From the NCBI GenBank assembly GCA_029562645.1, contig JAKQUI010000006.1:47392-111391 (forward strand): 64,000 bases of DNA, written 5' to 3'. Made by a program: the position numbers and the translations under genes. Within the stretch, counting starts at the first letter, position 1; every line of letters starts with the position of its first letter. Source of the stretch: Spirochaetota bacterium (GTDB taxonomy: Bacteria; Spirochaetota; UBA4802; JAKQUI01). The notes beneath the pieces are model-generated. The model was given only the letters and a program-made list of their open reading frames with translations, had not been told where the DNA came from and did not search any database. Shown in pieces: positions 25,890-35,643 of this stretch.

Positions 25890-26624
25890 TCAGCGCGTGA
25901 GGGACTTCTTCGCGTCGGCGACGAACGACCGTCCCACGGGCAGCGCCGTGTCGTCCGCGTCGCCGAGCCGGATGGTGTAGGCGCCCTCGGCGTCGCAGCC
26001 GAGCTCGCGCACATAACGGCAATTCACCAGGTGCTGTTTGTGGACGCGCACGAAGCGTTCGGTCGGGAGCCGGGCCTCGATGTCGCCCAGGAGCGCGGAG
26101 ACCTCGTAATCGCGCGCGGTCGCGTGGATCGTCGTCTTCTTTCCGTGCGAGGCCAGGTAGACGATCTCGTCGAAGGGAAGGATGCACTGTCGCCGGCTCT
26201 CGAGGAACGAGAGGCAGTCCGCCGCCGGCGCGCGGTCCCGCTTCCCGGCCGCGCCTGCGATCGCGAGAAAGCGGTCGATCGCCGCGTTGAACCGCTCGCG
26301 GGAGATCGGTTTGAGCAGATAGTCGATCGCGCCGATCTCGAAGGCCTTGACCGCGTACTGCGCGTGCGCCGTGGTGAAGATGACGTAGGGGCGCCGCGCG
26401 GCCCGCTCGATCGCCTCGATCCCGGACATGAGGGGCATGCTGATGTCCAGCAGGGCCAGATCGAACTCCTCGGCGGTGAGGCGCTGCAACACCTCCCGGC
26501 CGTTGATGGCGACGGCCGCGCAGGTCAGCTCGGGACGCTCCTCGACGAAAGAGCGGATGAGGGATCGGGCCGGGGCCATGTCCTCGGCGATAAGCACGCG
26601 GTATGTCGCACCTGTGGCGGTCAT
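25890..26624 (-). CDS. LytTR-family response regulator
   Basis: 244 residues. A receiver domain (~8-125) has the phospho-acceptor Asp in [11 protein letters not shown], the switch Thr in IFTTAH and Lys in YLLKPI. A LytTR DNA-binding domain (~145-244) shows [14 protein letters not shown] and [11 protein letters not shown]. Its start overlaps the stop of the sensor kinase gene by 4 bp (ATGA), so the two are translated together. LytTR regulators typically control exported and surface factors. The nearest candidate targets are the genes just downstream. Confidence 0.93.
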   Translation of the reverse strand: MTATGATYRVLIAEDMAPARSLIRSFVEERPELTCAAVAINGREVLQRLTAEEFDLALLDISMPLMSGIEAIERAARRPYVIFTTAHAQYAVKAFEIGAIDYLLKPISRERFNAAIDRFLAIAGAAGKRDRAPAADCLSFLESRRQCILPFDEIVYLASHGKKTTIHATARDYEVSALLGDIEARLPTERFVRVHKQHLVNCRYVRELGCDAEGAYTIRLGDADDTALPVGRSFVADAKKSLTR

Positions 26625-29600
26625 GGGCGCCCCCTCAATGAATCTCTGCGGATGGTGATTCCGACGACGGTGCCGCCGTCGCGCGCGGGTCCAATGGTAA
26701 CATCGGCATCCCCGTAATGGTGGTTGATCCTGTCGCGGATGTTCCCGAGCGACCGGTCGAACGACGGTTCGGTCCCCGGGCCGACGCCGTTGTCGGCGAC
26801 CGTCACGCGGACGCGTCCGTCGCGCAGTTCGGCCGAAAGCGCGATGCGGCCGGTCCCCGCGAGCTCCCGGAAGCCGTGCTTGAAACAGTTTTCCACGATG
26901 GGCTGGATGATGAGGGGCGGGACCAGCATATCGCCGAATTCAACGGAGCGCTCGCGGGACACCGCGAGCATGTCGCCGTACTGGATGGCCTGGAAATCGA
27001 GATACGCGTTCGTGAAGTCCCATTCCTCGTCGAAGGTGACCAGCCGCTGCCTCGCCCCGTCGATCAGGAATCGATAGATGGTCGCGAGCGTCATGATCGC
27101 CTCGCTCGCGCCGGGCCCGCCGGACTCGACGAGCGCATGGATGGTATTGAGCGCGTTGAACAGGAAGTGCGGCTTCATGCGGTTCTGGAGCAGGAGGAGC
27201 CGCGCGTCACGGTGCTCCTGCACCTCGCGCTTGAGCGCGATGAGCGTTCGCGAGCGCGCCAGCAGCTCGTCGCGGCGCACCGGCTTCACGAGGTAGTCGT
27301 TGGCCCCGCTGTCGAAGGCGCGGACCAGGTCGCCCACGGAGCCTAGGGCCGTGAAGATGAGAATGGGCAGCTCGAAGGGCGCATACCGCGCGCGAATGTG
27401 CGAGCACACGGTGAGGCCGGAGATGTGCGGCATCATGACGTCGAGCACGATGAGGTCGAACCGGGCCCCGTCGCGCTCCATCGGGACGAAGATGCGGTCC
27501 ATCGCTTCATCGGCGCGCGTGGCGATGGACACCGTGAAGCCCCCCTGTTCGAGAAAACCCCGCGCGACCTCGCAGTTGACGAGGTCGTCGTCCACCACCA
27601 GGATGTGGCCCGCGGCGGCGACGCGCGATTGCTCCGCGGGGTTCGGGCGCGGGGGTGTTGATGCGCCTGCGTGCTCGAGTTCCTGCGGTGAGACGACAGC
27701 GGTCCCGCGACCCGCGGGCCGCACAGCGTCCGTCGGTGCGGCGATCGGCAGCGTGAAATGGAAGCGCGATCCCGCGCCCGGTTTCGATTCCACGCCGATG
27801 GTCCCGCCATGCAGCTCGACTATCCGCTTGGCGATGGCCAGTCCCAGTCCCGCGCCCCCGTGCTCGCGCTCGATCCCGCCCGCCGCCTGTTCGAACATCT
27901 CGAAGATCCGCTCGCGGTCGCCGTCCGGTATGCCGATGCCGGTGTCGATGACCGAAAGCTCGACCAGCCCCTCGCCGCGCGCGCCGGTCATTTCGCGCGC
28001 GGTCACAGACACCGATCCGAACAGCGTGAACTTCATCGCGTTGCCGACAAGATTGTACAGGACCTGCTGCAATCGGTTCTCGTCGGCCGCGACGAGGGGG
28101 AGGCCGGCCGGGACGCGGTTCTCGAGCGCCAGGCGCTTGCCGGCGGCGATCGGGCGCATCAGCTCGATGACCGTGTCGCACGCTGCGCGGAGGTCCGTCG
28201 GCACGACCGCGAGCGTGATGTCGCGGTTCCGGATGCGTACGAAATCGAGAATGTCGCGTACGAGCGCATTGAGGCGCACGCCGCTCGAGACGATCATCGA
28301 GAGCGTGTTGCGCGATTTCTCGTCGAGGCCCTCCTTCGCGTGAAGGACCTCCGCAAGCCCGATGATCCCATTGAGCGGCGTCCGGAGCTCGTGGGAGGTC
28401 GCGGCCAGGAACTCGTCCTTGAGCCGGTCGAGCTCGAGGAGGCGTTCGTTTCTCTGCTCCAGGGTTTGCGCGAGACGCTCGGAGGTCTCGAAGGCCAGGG
28501 AAAACTTTTTCGCGATGAGATAGGTCTGGGAGCACAGGAAGCACAGGAGCCCCGCGGGAAACACGAACGGGGTCGAATACACGTCCTCGTAAACGAGGAT
28601 GTCGTTCACGGTGCCCATGGCCAGAAAGATGAAACCGGCGATGAACACCCGTGTCCCGAACCGGCGCCGCCGGGACGCGCGGACGAGGGCGACGACGGCG
28701 TAGGCGATCAGCGCGACCGTCAGCGCCTGGTATGCCGTGAGCAGGTGCTGGACGATCGCGATGCCGCTCGCGATCGTGATCAGCATAAATGCGCCGCTGA
28801 TCCCCAGCACGAACAGGTTGAGCGATGCGGGAAATTCGTCCGGGTAGAGCGAGCGCAGGTACGCGATGAACGCGGGCACCGTGACGAAGAACACGGCGTG
28901 GTAGGTCGTGTAAAAGTCGGAAAAACACAGGTGCGGGAAAAAGAAAAACAATATCGCGTGATTTATGATGAGCGTGTGCAGCGACGATGCGAAGCAGAAC
29001 ACCGAGAACAACAGGGGCGCGCGGTCCGATCGCCGCAGGAGAAACAGGGCGAGGTGGTACAACGCCATCCCGAGGATAATCGAGAACAGGAACACGTGTA
29101 CGATGGATTCGATGGCAAGCCCGCGCTCGATGGTCTGTTGCGTGCCCACGGTGATCGGCTCGAGGAGCCCTCCGTAATAGTACCAGTGGTTCGAGACGTG
29201 CATCACGAGCTCGACGCGCGAGGCGTGCGGGCGCAACGTCGCGATGCGCGGCCGGATTTCGCGGCGCTCGCCGTCTTCGCTCGGGGACGGCTCCCCGCCC
29301 CGGACGATGAGATCGCCGTCGAGATAGAGCCGATGCGCCGAGTAGGCGAGCATATAGGACAAGGCGAGCGGCCCGGCGTGATCGGGCATGAGCAGCGTGA
29401 GCCGATAGGTCGCGAATCCATGCGGGCCCATCGGTTTTCCTTGGATGCGCTGGGTGTTCCATGATCCGGGCTGCCGGATGATATGCGCGTCAGATGCAGT
29501 CGATGGGGCCGCTCTTGCCTTTGGGTCGAGGAATGTGCCCGGAAACATCTCCCATTCGCCCCGAAGCTGCACGGACCCGTCGCGGGCGAAGTCCCAGTGG

Positions 29601-29716
29601 CGAAGGTCCATGACGCCCCGTTTTGCGACGGGGACATCGCGGACGCATCCGGCGCACCATGTCGTGATCAGGGCGAGGCATATCGCGGGAAAAAGGTTTC
29701 GGGAGCGCGCTGTCAT
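26621..29716 (-). CDS. 7TMR-DISM hybrid sensor with two histidine-kinase cores
   Basis: 1031 residues. Lipobox-like signal (WCAGC), a DISMED2-type extracellular beta domain (~40-190), then seven membrane helices (~200-410). Next come a HisKA dimer domain with H-box [12 protein letters not shown], an ATPase domain ([27 protein letters not shown]), and a receiver domain ([21 protein letters not shown]). A second, LytS-type kinase follows: the His box [17 protein letters not shown] box VENCFKHGF and ATPase G box DNGVGPG. A classical hybrid kinase is thus fused to a LytS kinase, which is the usual partner of LytTR regulators like the one encoded next. I infer that one branch integrates a signal through the receiver and the LytS branch drives the LytTR protein. 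The ligand is unknown; DISMED2 domains probably bind carbohydrates. Confidence 0.93.
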   Translation of the reverse strand: MTARSRNLFPAICLALITTWCAGCVRDVPVAKRGVMDLRHWDFARDGSVQLRGEWEMFPGTFLDPKARAAPSTASDAHIIRQPGSWNTQRIQGKPMGPHGFATYRLTLLMPDHAGPLALSYMLAYSAHRLYLDGDLIVRGGEPSPSEDGERREIRPRIATLRPHASRVELVMHVSNHWYYYGGLLEPITVGTQQTIERGLAIESIVHVFLFSIILGMALYHLALFLLRRSDRAPLLFSVFCFASSLHTLIINHAILFFFFPHLCFSDFYTTYHAVFFVTVPAFIAYLRSLYPDEFPASLNLFVLGISGAFMLITIASGIAIVQHLLTAYQALTVALIAYAVVALVRASRRRRFGTRVFIAGFIFLAMGTVNDILVYEDVYSTPFVFPAGLLCFLCSQTYLIAKKFSLAFETSERLAQTLEQRNERLLELDRLKDEFLAATSHELRTPLNGIIGLAEVLHAKEGLDEKSRNTLSMIVSSGVRLNALVRDILDFVRIRNRDITLAVVPTDLRAACDTVIELMRPIAAGKRLALENRVPAGLPLVAADENRLQQVLYNLVGNAMKFTLFGSVSVTAREMTGARGEGLVELSVIDTGIGIPDGDRERIFEMFEQAAGGIEREHGGAGLGLAIAKRIVELHGGTIGVESKPGAGSRFHFTLPIAAPTDAVRPAGRGTAVVSPQELEHAGASTPPRPNPAEQSRVAAAGHILVVDDDLVNCEVARGFLEQGGFTVSIATRADEAMDRIFVPMERDGARFDLIVLDVMMPHISGLTVCSHIRARYAPFELPILIFTALGSVGDLVRAFDSGANDYLVKPVRRDELLARSRTLIALKREVQEHRDARLLLLQNRMKPHFLFNALNTIHALVESGGPGASEAIMTLATIYRFLIDGARQRLVTFDEEWDFTNAYLDFQAIQYGDMLAVSRERSVEFGDMLVPPLIIQPIVENCFKHGFRELAGTGRIALSAELRDGRVRVTVADNGVGPGTEPSFDRSLGNIRDRINHHYGDADVTIGPARDGGTVVGITIRRDSLRGRP

Positions 29717-29906
29717 GTCAATGGGTGCGTTTCAGGCGGCATGATATGCCATCGGAGCCTTGTGCGGCAACTTTTTTATGGTATTCTTCGGCGGGTTTCC
29801 GCCCGGGGGGGCCTTGTACGGCGCGTAAAAAAACCTTGCAGGAGTGCTCGTGATATGATTCCGTACCTTCAGCGATTCGAATGCCTGTTCGAGGAGGTGC
29901 TTCGCG

Positions 29907-30644
29907 ATGATTCATAAGGTCATGTGTGCCGTCGTTCTGTCGTACATCTGTGTCGCATCGATGGGTTCGGTCGCCTCGACCGCGACTGCGCACACCGTGG
30001 TCGACTACTATCGTCAGCTGCCGGCGACCGCATTCGGTGGCGCCAGGTATTCGATACGGCAAAAGAAAAATTACTGGGTGACGACCTCGATGGCGGATTT
30101 CGAGATCGGGATCACCGTCGACATCCCCAATGGGTACCTGCGCATCCACGACGAGGGAACCGGCGGCGCCGACCTGACGCACGAGCTGGCCGTATTCAAA
30201 CGGGCCGACGGATCGACGGTCGTCGCGCTTTCCGTCATCGATCTCCTCGCTTCGCCGAAAATGCACGTCACCCGCTTCTTCGATCCCGGGAAATTATGGA
30301 AAGACGTGAGCGCATCGGTGCTGCCGAAGCTCGATCCGTACGATCTCCCCGGCTCGCGCTGCATCATCAAGCAAGTGGAAGCCGTCTCCGCGATCATGCG
30401 CGCGAAGGGAAAGGGCGCCCTTTCCATTGCGTACGCCCTTCCGCGCAACGGCACGACCGTCTATGCCGGCGTTTTCGTCCCGGCCGTTTCGTCCCTGTTG
30501 TCCGTCGATGCGCTTGTCGACGAGGAGAAGACGTCGATCGACGAGTTTATCGACTGTATCGGTGATGTGCGCGTCCCGCTTCTCTGGGACCGTGCGAAGG
30601 GGATGTTTTCGATCGGCAGGCCCGTACGGGTGAAGGACCGCTGA
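29907..30644 (+). CDS. Secreted protein of unknown function
   Basis: 245 residues with an N-terminal signal peptide (probable cleavage at TATA/HT) and GGAGG before the ATG. The rest is a soluble alpha/beta sequence (WVTTSMADFEIGITVDIPNGY, VFKRADGSTVVALSVIDLL) of a family I do not recognise. Only two Cys in the mature part. It is divergent from the sensor kinase and convergent with the LamG-like lipoprotein; their stop codons lie in the two arms of one palindrome. Confidence 0.7.
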   Translation: MIHKVMCAVVLSYICVASMGSVASTATAHTVVDYYRQLPATAFGGARYSIRQKKNYWVTTSMADFEIGITVDIPNGYLRIHDEGTGGADLTHELAVFKRADGSTVVALSVIDLLASPKMHVTRFFDPGKLWKDVSASVLPKLDPYDLPGSRCIIKQVEAVSAIMRAKGKGALSIAYALPRNGTTVYAGVFVPAVSSLLSVDALVDEEKTSIDEFIDCIGDVRVPLLWDRAKGMFSIGRPVRVKDR

Positions 30645-30659
30645 CGCTCCGCGCGTCAG
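30641..30659. terminator. Palindrome spanning two convergent stop codons
   Basis: CTGACGC and GCGTCAG flank a 5-nt loop. The plus-strand TGA (30642-30644) is in the left arm and the minus-strand TGA (30656-30658) in the right arm. There is no T-run, so termination by this hairpin alone is doubtful. Confidence 0.4.
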
Positions 30660-32068
30660 GGTTCCCCGGGAACAAAATATTCAACCCCGTTTCCAGCCCC
30701 GGTGAGGAGCGGGCGGTAACCGTTTTCGGGGGAATAGATTGCGTGCAACGCGTTCTCCCTGCCCGCGCCGGCATTGTAAATCCATACGGGGGTTTCCGCC
30801 GCGACGTGGTTCCAGATCTGGAGATTGTCGATCCCGGCGGATCCGGCGTCGTCGTTGGCGCCCAGTGTCGCGTTCGCATCGCTTCCGAAGGTTTGCACCG
30901 TGCTCATGGCGTTCGCCGCGAGCATGATGCGCAGTGTCCCGCCGGACAGGTCCGGGAATTCGTTCGCATGGCTGGCGTGGAGGGCGCCGTTCACGAAAAG
31001 CATGAATGCCCTCGACGCATTGAGCGAGCGCGAGGCGTCCCAGACGATATAGACGTGTTGCCAATCGACGCGATGGGGCAGGGCCGAGGACATCGTCGCA
31101 TCGCCGATGACGATACTCACCGTGCAGGCGCTTGCGCCGGTCTGCGAGAAGGTCACGCGAACCGGCGGCGCCGACGACAGCTGGATCGTCACGGACGCGT
31201 CGGCCCGGTTGGCGATGGACGCGTAGGGATTCGAGGAGGTGCTCTCCACCGTTCGAAGCCTGATCCAGCACGACAGCGTTCCGCGGCCGAGGTCACGTGC
31301 GGCGCCTCCGAATACGTCAATGGCGTCTTCGCGGCTCGCGCTCCATTGGTAGGTGCTGTAGCGCCTGAGCGATGCTAGCCCGGACTGCGCGACGATCTTC
31401 GCGCCGATCGCGTTTCCGAATGTTCCCGGCAGGACGCCCCGCTGTGAGATGAGCCAGTAAAAACCCGCGGCGGGGGACTGGCCTTCGGAGATGAGCGCGG
31501 TGGTTGGCGCGTTTTCGGGATACTCGTTAATCACCGGTGTCGAGAGGGAGTCCCATGACTCGAGCCGGTGCCACCATGCGGGACGGGGGAGCACGAACCA
31601 GCCCCGCGCCGCATTGATACCGCACTCGCCCGAACGGGTGCCGTCATCGCGCAATCGCGCGGATGGCGAGCGCGGCGTATCGGTGTCCGCCGAGACCGGC
31701 GAAAGATTGAGGCCGCTCGGATCGACGATATTACGGCCGTTTTCGATGATTCGCACATAGGTGCCGGCGGCGAAAGGGCCGTTGGCGCCCGTGTCGTAAT
31801 CGGACGGGATCTGGACGGGGGTTTCATCGCATCGGACCGGCGATGCGGCCGGATCGCCAAATGTCGCGTACCCATGTGCGATCCCCCCCGGCGCATCGAG
31901 CCCTATCGGACGCGCCCGGCATGGCGCGGCTACGATCGCCTGACCCGCATCCCCTCCGTCGCCAACGTCGCCTTCGGAATAGCTCGACATCATATTCGAG
32001 CAGGCGGGGTGCATGCATGCGAGTACCACGAGCGGCAAGAGCGCTTTATGTATTGAGAATGAGATCAT
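30656..32068 (-). CDS. LamG/concanavalin A-like lipoprotein
   Basis: 470 residues. The start at 32068 gives a compact lipoprotein signal ending in HPAC; the frame extends to 32122, which is an alternative start. Residues ~50-240 include a segment (FYWLISQRG) that may be a separate domain. Residues ~270-470 match a LamG-like jelly-roll fold (TLSCWIRL, VDWQHVYIVWDASR, FMLFVNGALHASH, IDNLQIWN). Such domains bind sugars or host/extracellular polymers. Similar modules appear at the right end of the window. Surface or periplasmic location is inferred. Confidence 0.78.
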   Translation of the reverse strand: MISFSIHKALLPLVVLACMHPACSNMMSSYSEGDVGDGGDAGQAIVAAPCRARPIGLDAPGGIAHGYATFGDPAASPVRCDETPVQIPSDYDTGANGPFAAGTYVRIIENGRNIVDPSGLNLSPVSADTDTPRSPSARLRDDGTRSGECGINAARGWFVLPRPAWWHRLESWDSLSTPVINEYPENAPTTALISEGQSPAAGFYWLISQRGVLPGTFGNAIGAKIVAQSGLASLRRYSTYQWSASREDAIDVFGGAARDLGRGTLSCWIRLRTVESTSSNPYASIANRADASVTIQLSSAPPVRVTFSQTGASACTVSIVIGDATMSSALPHRVDWQHVYIVWDASRSLNASRAFMLFVNGALHASHANEFPDLSGGTLRIMLAANAMSTVQTFGSDANATLGANDDAGSAGIDNLQIWNHVAAETPVWIYNAGAGRENALHAIYSPENGYRPLLTGAGNGVEYFVPGEP

Positions 32069-32291
32069 TCGCGTCCAGCGGGGCCTTTGCTGTCGAACAG
32101 GAAAAGCGAATTTATATTTCATGTGTCTCGTTATGATTCAATTAGTCAACAGTATTCCCATAGTGGCTAAATATCAAGCTTTTTTTAAGCGGTATGGTCG
32201 CAAGGTTCAAACCGAATGAGGCCAACTATTTGATTGTATTTTCCTCGATGTGCGCTATCATGTGAGGATTCTGCATGTGCCGGAGGTTCTC

Positions 32292-33254
32292 ATGAAAAAG
32301 GTGTTCAGACGGGAATTCATTAGAAACGCGTTTCTTGCCCTTGGCGCAATCACCCTGGCCGATGTTATCGCTGCGATTGGCCCGCTGTTCGCGAAACCGA
32401 CAACGACGAAACGCCCTTCGAACGCCGCGGGGGCCGCGAACACCGTCATTGTCGTGAAGGGCGGCGATCTTTCGAAGGCCACCATCGAGCGGATGGTGCG
32501 GACCGGCATGGCCGAGCTCGGCGGCATCCAGCGCTTCGTGAAGAAGGGCATGAACGTAGTCATCAAGCCCAATATCGGATGGGCCTCCAAGCCCGAACGC
32601 GCGCACAATACCAATCCCCATCTCGTCGAGGCCGTCGCGGCGATGTGCGTGAAGGCGGGCGCGCGCGTGACAATCATGGACCGCCCGGTGCATGCGGTGG
32701 ACCGCTGCTATCGACTGAGCGGCATCCAGGACGCCGCGAAGCGTTGCGGCGCGAAGATGGTCGCAATGGACAAGCGGAAGTTCAAGGAGGTGCCCGTCAA
32801 GGGCGGCCTCAGCCTCTCGACGGTCGAGGTGTACGAGGACATTCTCAACGCCGATCTCGTCATCAACATCCCCATCGCCAAGCACCACGGCTCGGGGACG
32901 GTGACCCTCGCCATGAAGAACCTCATGGGCGCGATCGGCGGGAGTCGCGGCAAGTATCACATCGGCAACCTGCACGAGAACATCGTCGATTTCACCAAGG
33001 CGATCCCGACGGGCCTGGTGATCATCGACGCCCTGCGCGTGCTCCTGGACAACGGCCCCTCCGGCGGCTCCCCGAAGGACATCGCCGAGCCCCGGACGAT
33101 CCTGTTTGGCACCAATCCCGTCACGATGGACGCCTACGCCACGCGCTTCCTCAACCGCCAGCCGTCGTCCGTTGAGCATATCCGGCTCGCGGGGCGCGAG
33201 GGCATGGGAGTAATCGATCCGGCCAAAATGCGCATTGTAAACAAGGCGGTGTAG
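32292..33254 (+). CDS. DUF362 protein with Tat-type signal
   Basis: 320 residues, one DUF362 domain (VIKPNIGWAS, AKHHGSGTVTLAMKNLMGAIGG, TNPVTMDAYATRFL). The ATG at 32292 follows GGAGG. The N-terminus FRREFIRNAFLALGA resembles a twin-arginine signal, implying export of a folded, perhaps cofactor-bearing protein. The DUF362 function is not established. The polyferredoxin gene follows after 4 bp, a very tight operon, so the two probably act together in membrane-associated electron transfer. Confidence 0.88.
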   Translation: MKKVFRREFIRNAFLALGAITLADVIAAIGPLFAKPTTTKRPSNAAGAANTVIVVKGGDLSKATIERMVRTGMAELGGIQRFVKKGMNVVIKPNIGWASKPERAHNTNPHLVEAVAAMCVKAGARVTIMDRPVHAVDRCYRLSGIQDAAKRCGAKMVAMDKRKFKEVPVKGGLSLSTVEVYEDILNADLVINIPIAKHHGSGTVTLAMKNLMGAIGGSRGKYHIGNLHENIVDFTKAIPTGLVIIDALRVLLDNGPSGGSPKDIAEPRTILFGTNPVTMDAYATRFLNRQPSSVEHIRLAGREGMGVIDPAKMRIVNKAV

Positions 33255-33258
33255 CGGT

Positions 33259-34839
33259 ATGATCCGCAGCGGCCGCTGGTCGCGCGTGCGGGCGGCGTTT
33301 CAGCTCGCTGCGTGGCTCTTCTTCGTCGCGCTCGTTATCGCACTGCGCGATCCGGTCGAGCGCGAGGCGCTCTTCGGGATCGTGCCCCTTTTGTCGGCGC
33401 ACCTGGGTCTCGCGACCTCGCTTGCCGCGCGACAGCTCCTCTCGGCGTTCTGGCCCGCGCTTGTGGTCCTTGCCCTCACGCTTGCGTTCGGCCGGTTCTT
33501 CTGCGGATGGATCTGTCCCATGGGCGCGACGATAGACGCGACGGACCATGCCGTGCGGCCCGATAAAATCAACGAGTGGCGGCGAAACGGCCGCATGCTC
33601 TGGATCAAACCGGTCAAGTATGCGGTGCTCGCCGTATCGCTGATCCTCGCGATCGCCGGCGCGAACGCGGCCGGTATCATCGATCCGCTGTCGCTCGCCT
33701 TTCGGAGCTATTCGACCGTGCTGTTCGCCTACGCCGATCGGCTGGCCAAGCTCGTCTTCGAGGCGCTCGCCGCCGTTCCGGCGCTCTCGGCGGTTGCCGA
33801 GCCGATATACGGCCTTCTCAGGGAGCGCGCGCTCGATCCCAATCCCGTGGTATTTCACGGCCATCTCGCCGTGCTTGCAGTTTTCGTGGGCGTGCTCGCC
33901 GTCTCGCGCCTCGCGCGCCGGTTCTGGTGTCAGGCGCTGTGCCCCTTCGGCGCCGTGCTCGCGCTCACCGCGCGCATTGGCCTGCTTCGACGCGTCGTGG
34001 ACACGGAGGCGTGCACGACATGCCGGCGCTGCGAGCGCTCCTGCCGCATGAACGCCATCACCGACTCGGGTCGCGGCACGCGCGAGGAGGAGTGCGTCAA
34101 ATGCTTCGAGTGCCTGGACGCCTGTCGCGATGGGGCGATCTCCTTCCGGTTCTCGCGGCCGTTCGGGAAGGCGGCGCGGCCAGCGCCTGCGGCAGGCGGG
34201 GTTCGCACGCGTCGGCAGCTCCTGGCCGGGCTGGCCTCGTCGGCCCTCCTCGTTCCGCTGGTGAAGCACAATGCCGAGGCGCGAAAGGACTTCTCGGCCG
34301 TCATCCGCCCGCCGGGGGCGCTTCCGGAGCGCGAATTTCTCTCCCAGTGCCTTCGCTGCGGCGCTTGCATGAAGGCCTGCCCCACCAATGCGCTGCACCC
34401 GGCGGTCATGGAGGCCGGGCTCGAGGGCCTGTTCACCCCGCGTCTCATTCCGCGCATCGGGTATTGCGAGTATTCATGCGTGCTGTGCACGCGAATCTGC
34501 CCCACCGACGCGCTCCGGCCGCTGGCCGAGGCCGATAAGGAACGCGAGGTCATCGGTACGGCCGTGATCGACCGGAACCTGTGCATTCCCTGGGCCGAGG
34601 CGCGCGAGTGCCTGGTGTGCGAGGAGATGTGCCCCGTAGCCGACAAGGCGATCAAGCTCAGGCGGACGCGCATGCGGCGAAACGACGGAAAGGCAGTATC
34701 GGTGAGCCTGCCGTTCGTGGTGGAGGATCGATGCATCGGCTGCGGCGCCTGCGAGAACAAGTGCCCGGTTTCGGGGAGTTCGGCCATCACCGTGCGCGTC
34801 CCCAAGAAGGCGCCCGCGTCGCGGGAGTCCTCGGATTAG
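33259..34839 (+). CDS. NapH-like membrane polyferredoxin
   Basis: 526 residues. Membrane helices in the N-terminal half carry the paired NapH/CcoG motifs FCGWICPMG and WCQALCPFG. Two adjacent 4Fe-4S motifs follow (CTTCRRCERSC; CVKCFECLDAC). An internal RR-led hydrophobic segment near residue 315 precedes three further Cys clusters (CLRCGACMKACP; CEYSCVLCTRICP; CIGCGACENKCP). Such proteins pass electrons from the quinone pool or cytoplasm to periplasmic enzymes. Most likely it donates electrons to or accepts them from the DUF362 protein; no terminal reductase is encoded in the window. Confidence 0.9.
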   Translation: MIRSGRWSRVRAAFQLAAWLFFVALVIALRDPVEREALFGIVPLLSAHLGLATSLAARQLLSAFWPALVVLALTLAFGRFFCGWICPMGATIDATDHAVRPDKINEWRRNGRMLWIKPVKYAVLAVSLILAIAGANAAGIIDPLSLAFRSYSTVLFAYADRLAKLVFEALAAVPALSAVAEPIYGLLRERALDPNPVVFHGHLAVLAVFVGVLAVSRLARRFWCQALCPFGAVLALTARIGLLRRVVDTEACTTCRRCERSCRMNAITDSGRGTREEECVKCFECLDACRDGAISFRFSRPFGKAARPAPAAGGVRTRRQLLAGLASSALLVPLVKHNAEARKDFSAVIRPPGALPEREFLSQCLRCGACMKACPTNALHPAVMEAGLEGLFTPRLIPRIGYCEYSCVLCTRICPTDALRPLAEADKEREVIGTAVIDRNLCIPWAEARECLVCEEMCPVADKAIKLRRTRMRRNDGKAVSVSLPFVVEDRCIGCGACENKCPVSGSSAITVRVPKKAPASRESSD

Positions 34840-34845
34840 CGCGCG

Positions 34846-34885
34846 CAAAAAAACGCCCCCGGTTTCCCGGGGGCTGGTTAGCCGT
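34846..34885. terminator. Terminator, copy 1 of a 40-bp direct repeat
   Basis: Seven A, then a stem GCCCCCGG / CCGGGGGC around a TTTC loop. The A-run gives a T-run on the minus strand, so this ends the DUF433/DUF5615 transcript. The whole 40 bp recur identically at 35559-35598. Confidence 0.85.
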
Positions 34886-34886
34886 A

Positions 34887-35255
34887 TTATTCGTCGTCGG
34901 TTGCATGGATCCGAATTCTCCCCGGCTCTACAATCCAGATGGTGTTGATTCTCGTGTCAGCAGTAACCATGCCCAGAAAGTCCCGGATCAACTTCTCCAG
35001 CGCCGTGAGGCTCGTATTGTTCGGCGTTCGGATGATAACGATGCCGCCGCAGCGTTCGGTCGGGAATCTGAGAATGTTGGAGAAATCGAGATCGAGGGTT
35101 ACGAGGCAGCGTTGCTCTTCGCAGCAGCGTTCGTATATGGTCTGGTCGTTGCATCCCTGAAGGCGTTCATCGTAGACGGTGTGCGCGTCATGGCCGGCAC
35201 GAATGAAAACGTCAACCGCCCTTCGCCCGATGTTCTCGTCGAGTTTGAACTTCAT
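34887..35255 (-). CDS. DUF5615 PIN-like toxin component
   Basis: 122 residues with the PIN-like acidic residues of DUF5615 proteins: KLDENI at the N-terminus and TLDLDFSNI in the middle, then GGIVIIRT. Members are predicted RNases and pair with DUF433 antitoxins. The antitoxin gene lies immediately upstream (3-bp gap), the usual order. The full domain is present and no catalytic residue is obviously missing. Confidence 0.88.
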   Translation of the reverse strand: MKFKLDENIGRRAVDVFIRAGHDAHTVYDERLQGCNDQTIYERCCEEQRCLVTLDLDFSNILRFPTERCGGIVIIRTPNNTSLTALEKLIRDFLGMVTADTRINTIWIVEPGRIRIHATDDE

Positions 35256-35258
35256 TCG

Positions 35259-35489
35259 TTACGTGGGAATGATGACAAAGCGCTCCCGGGACATTTCCGC
35301 GCCATATGCAATGGCGGCGCGAATGTCTTCATCGGAGAGAACGGGATATTCATCCATGATTTGAGAGGCGCTCATGCCGCCGGCCAGTAAATCGAGAATG
35401 AGCGATACCCAGATACGCGTCCCCTTGATGCACGGTTTTCCGAAACAAACGGCGGGATCGACGGATATTCTATGTAGCAGGGTATTCAT
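35259..35489 (-). CDS. DUF433 antitoxin
   Basis: 76 residues. Typical DUF433 core: ISVDPAVCFGKPCIKGTRIW, LLAGGMSASQIMDEYP, ITDEDI-like LSDEDIRAAIAYG. Start ATG at 35489 with AGGGA upstream; the frame is open to 35561, but the family starts here. The winged-helix-like fold probably binds DNA and autoregulates the pair. Confidence 0.88.
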   Translation of the reverse strand: MNTLLHRISVDPAVCFGKPCIKGTRIWVSLILDLLAGGMSASQIMDEYPVLSDEDIRAAIAYGAEMSRERFVIIPT

Positions 35490-35558
35490 GATATTGTATT
35501 CCCTGATGGTAAAGTATGGACCTTCGCAGGGGGCGTCAAATGAAAAAGCGCGCGTCGT

Positions 35559-35598
35559 CAAAAAAACGCCCCCGGTTTCCCGGGGGCTGGTTAGCCGT
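35559..35598. terminator. Terminator, copy 2 of a 40-bp direct repeat
   Basis: Identical to 34846-34885. In this position it lies upstream of the antitoxin gene and just after the minus-strand lipase gene's start side, so it ends no obvious minus-strand gene; it looks like a by-product of how the module arrived. Confidence 0.8.
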
Positions 35599-35643
35599 TT
35601 GAGTGTCCTGTTAATAAAGAGGACGGTGTGCTATGCGCGGTGA

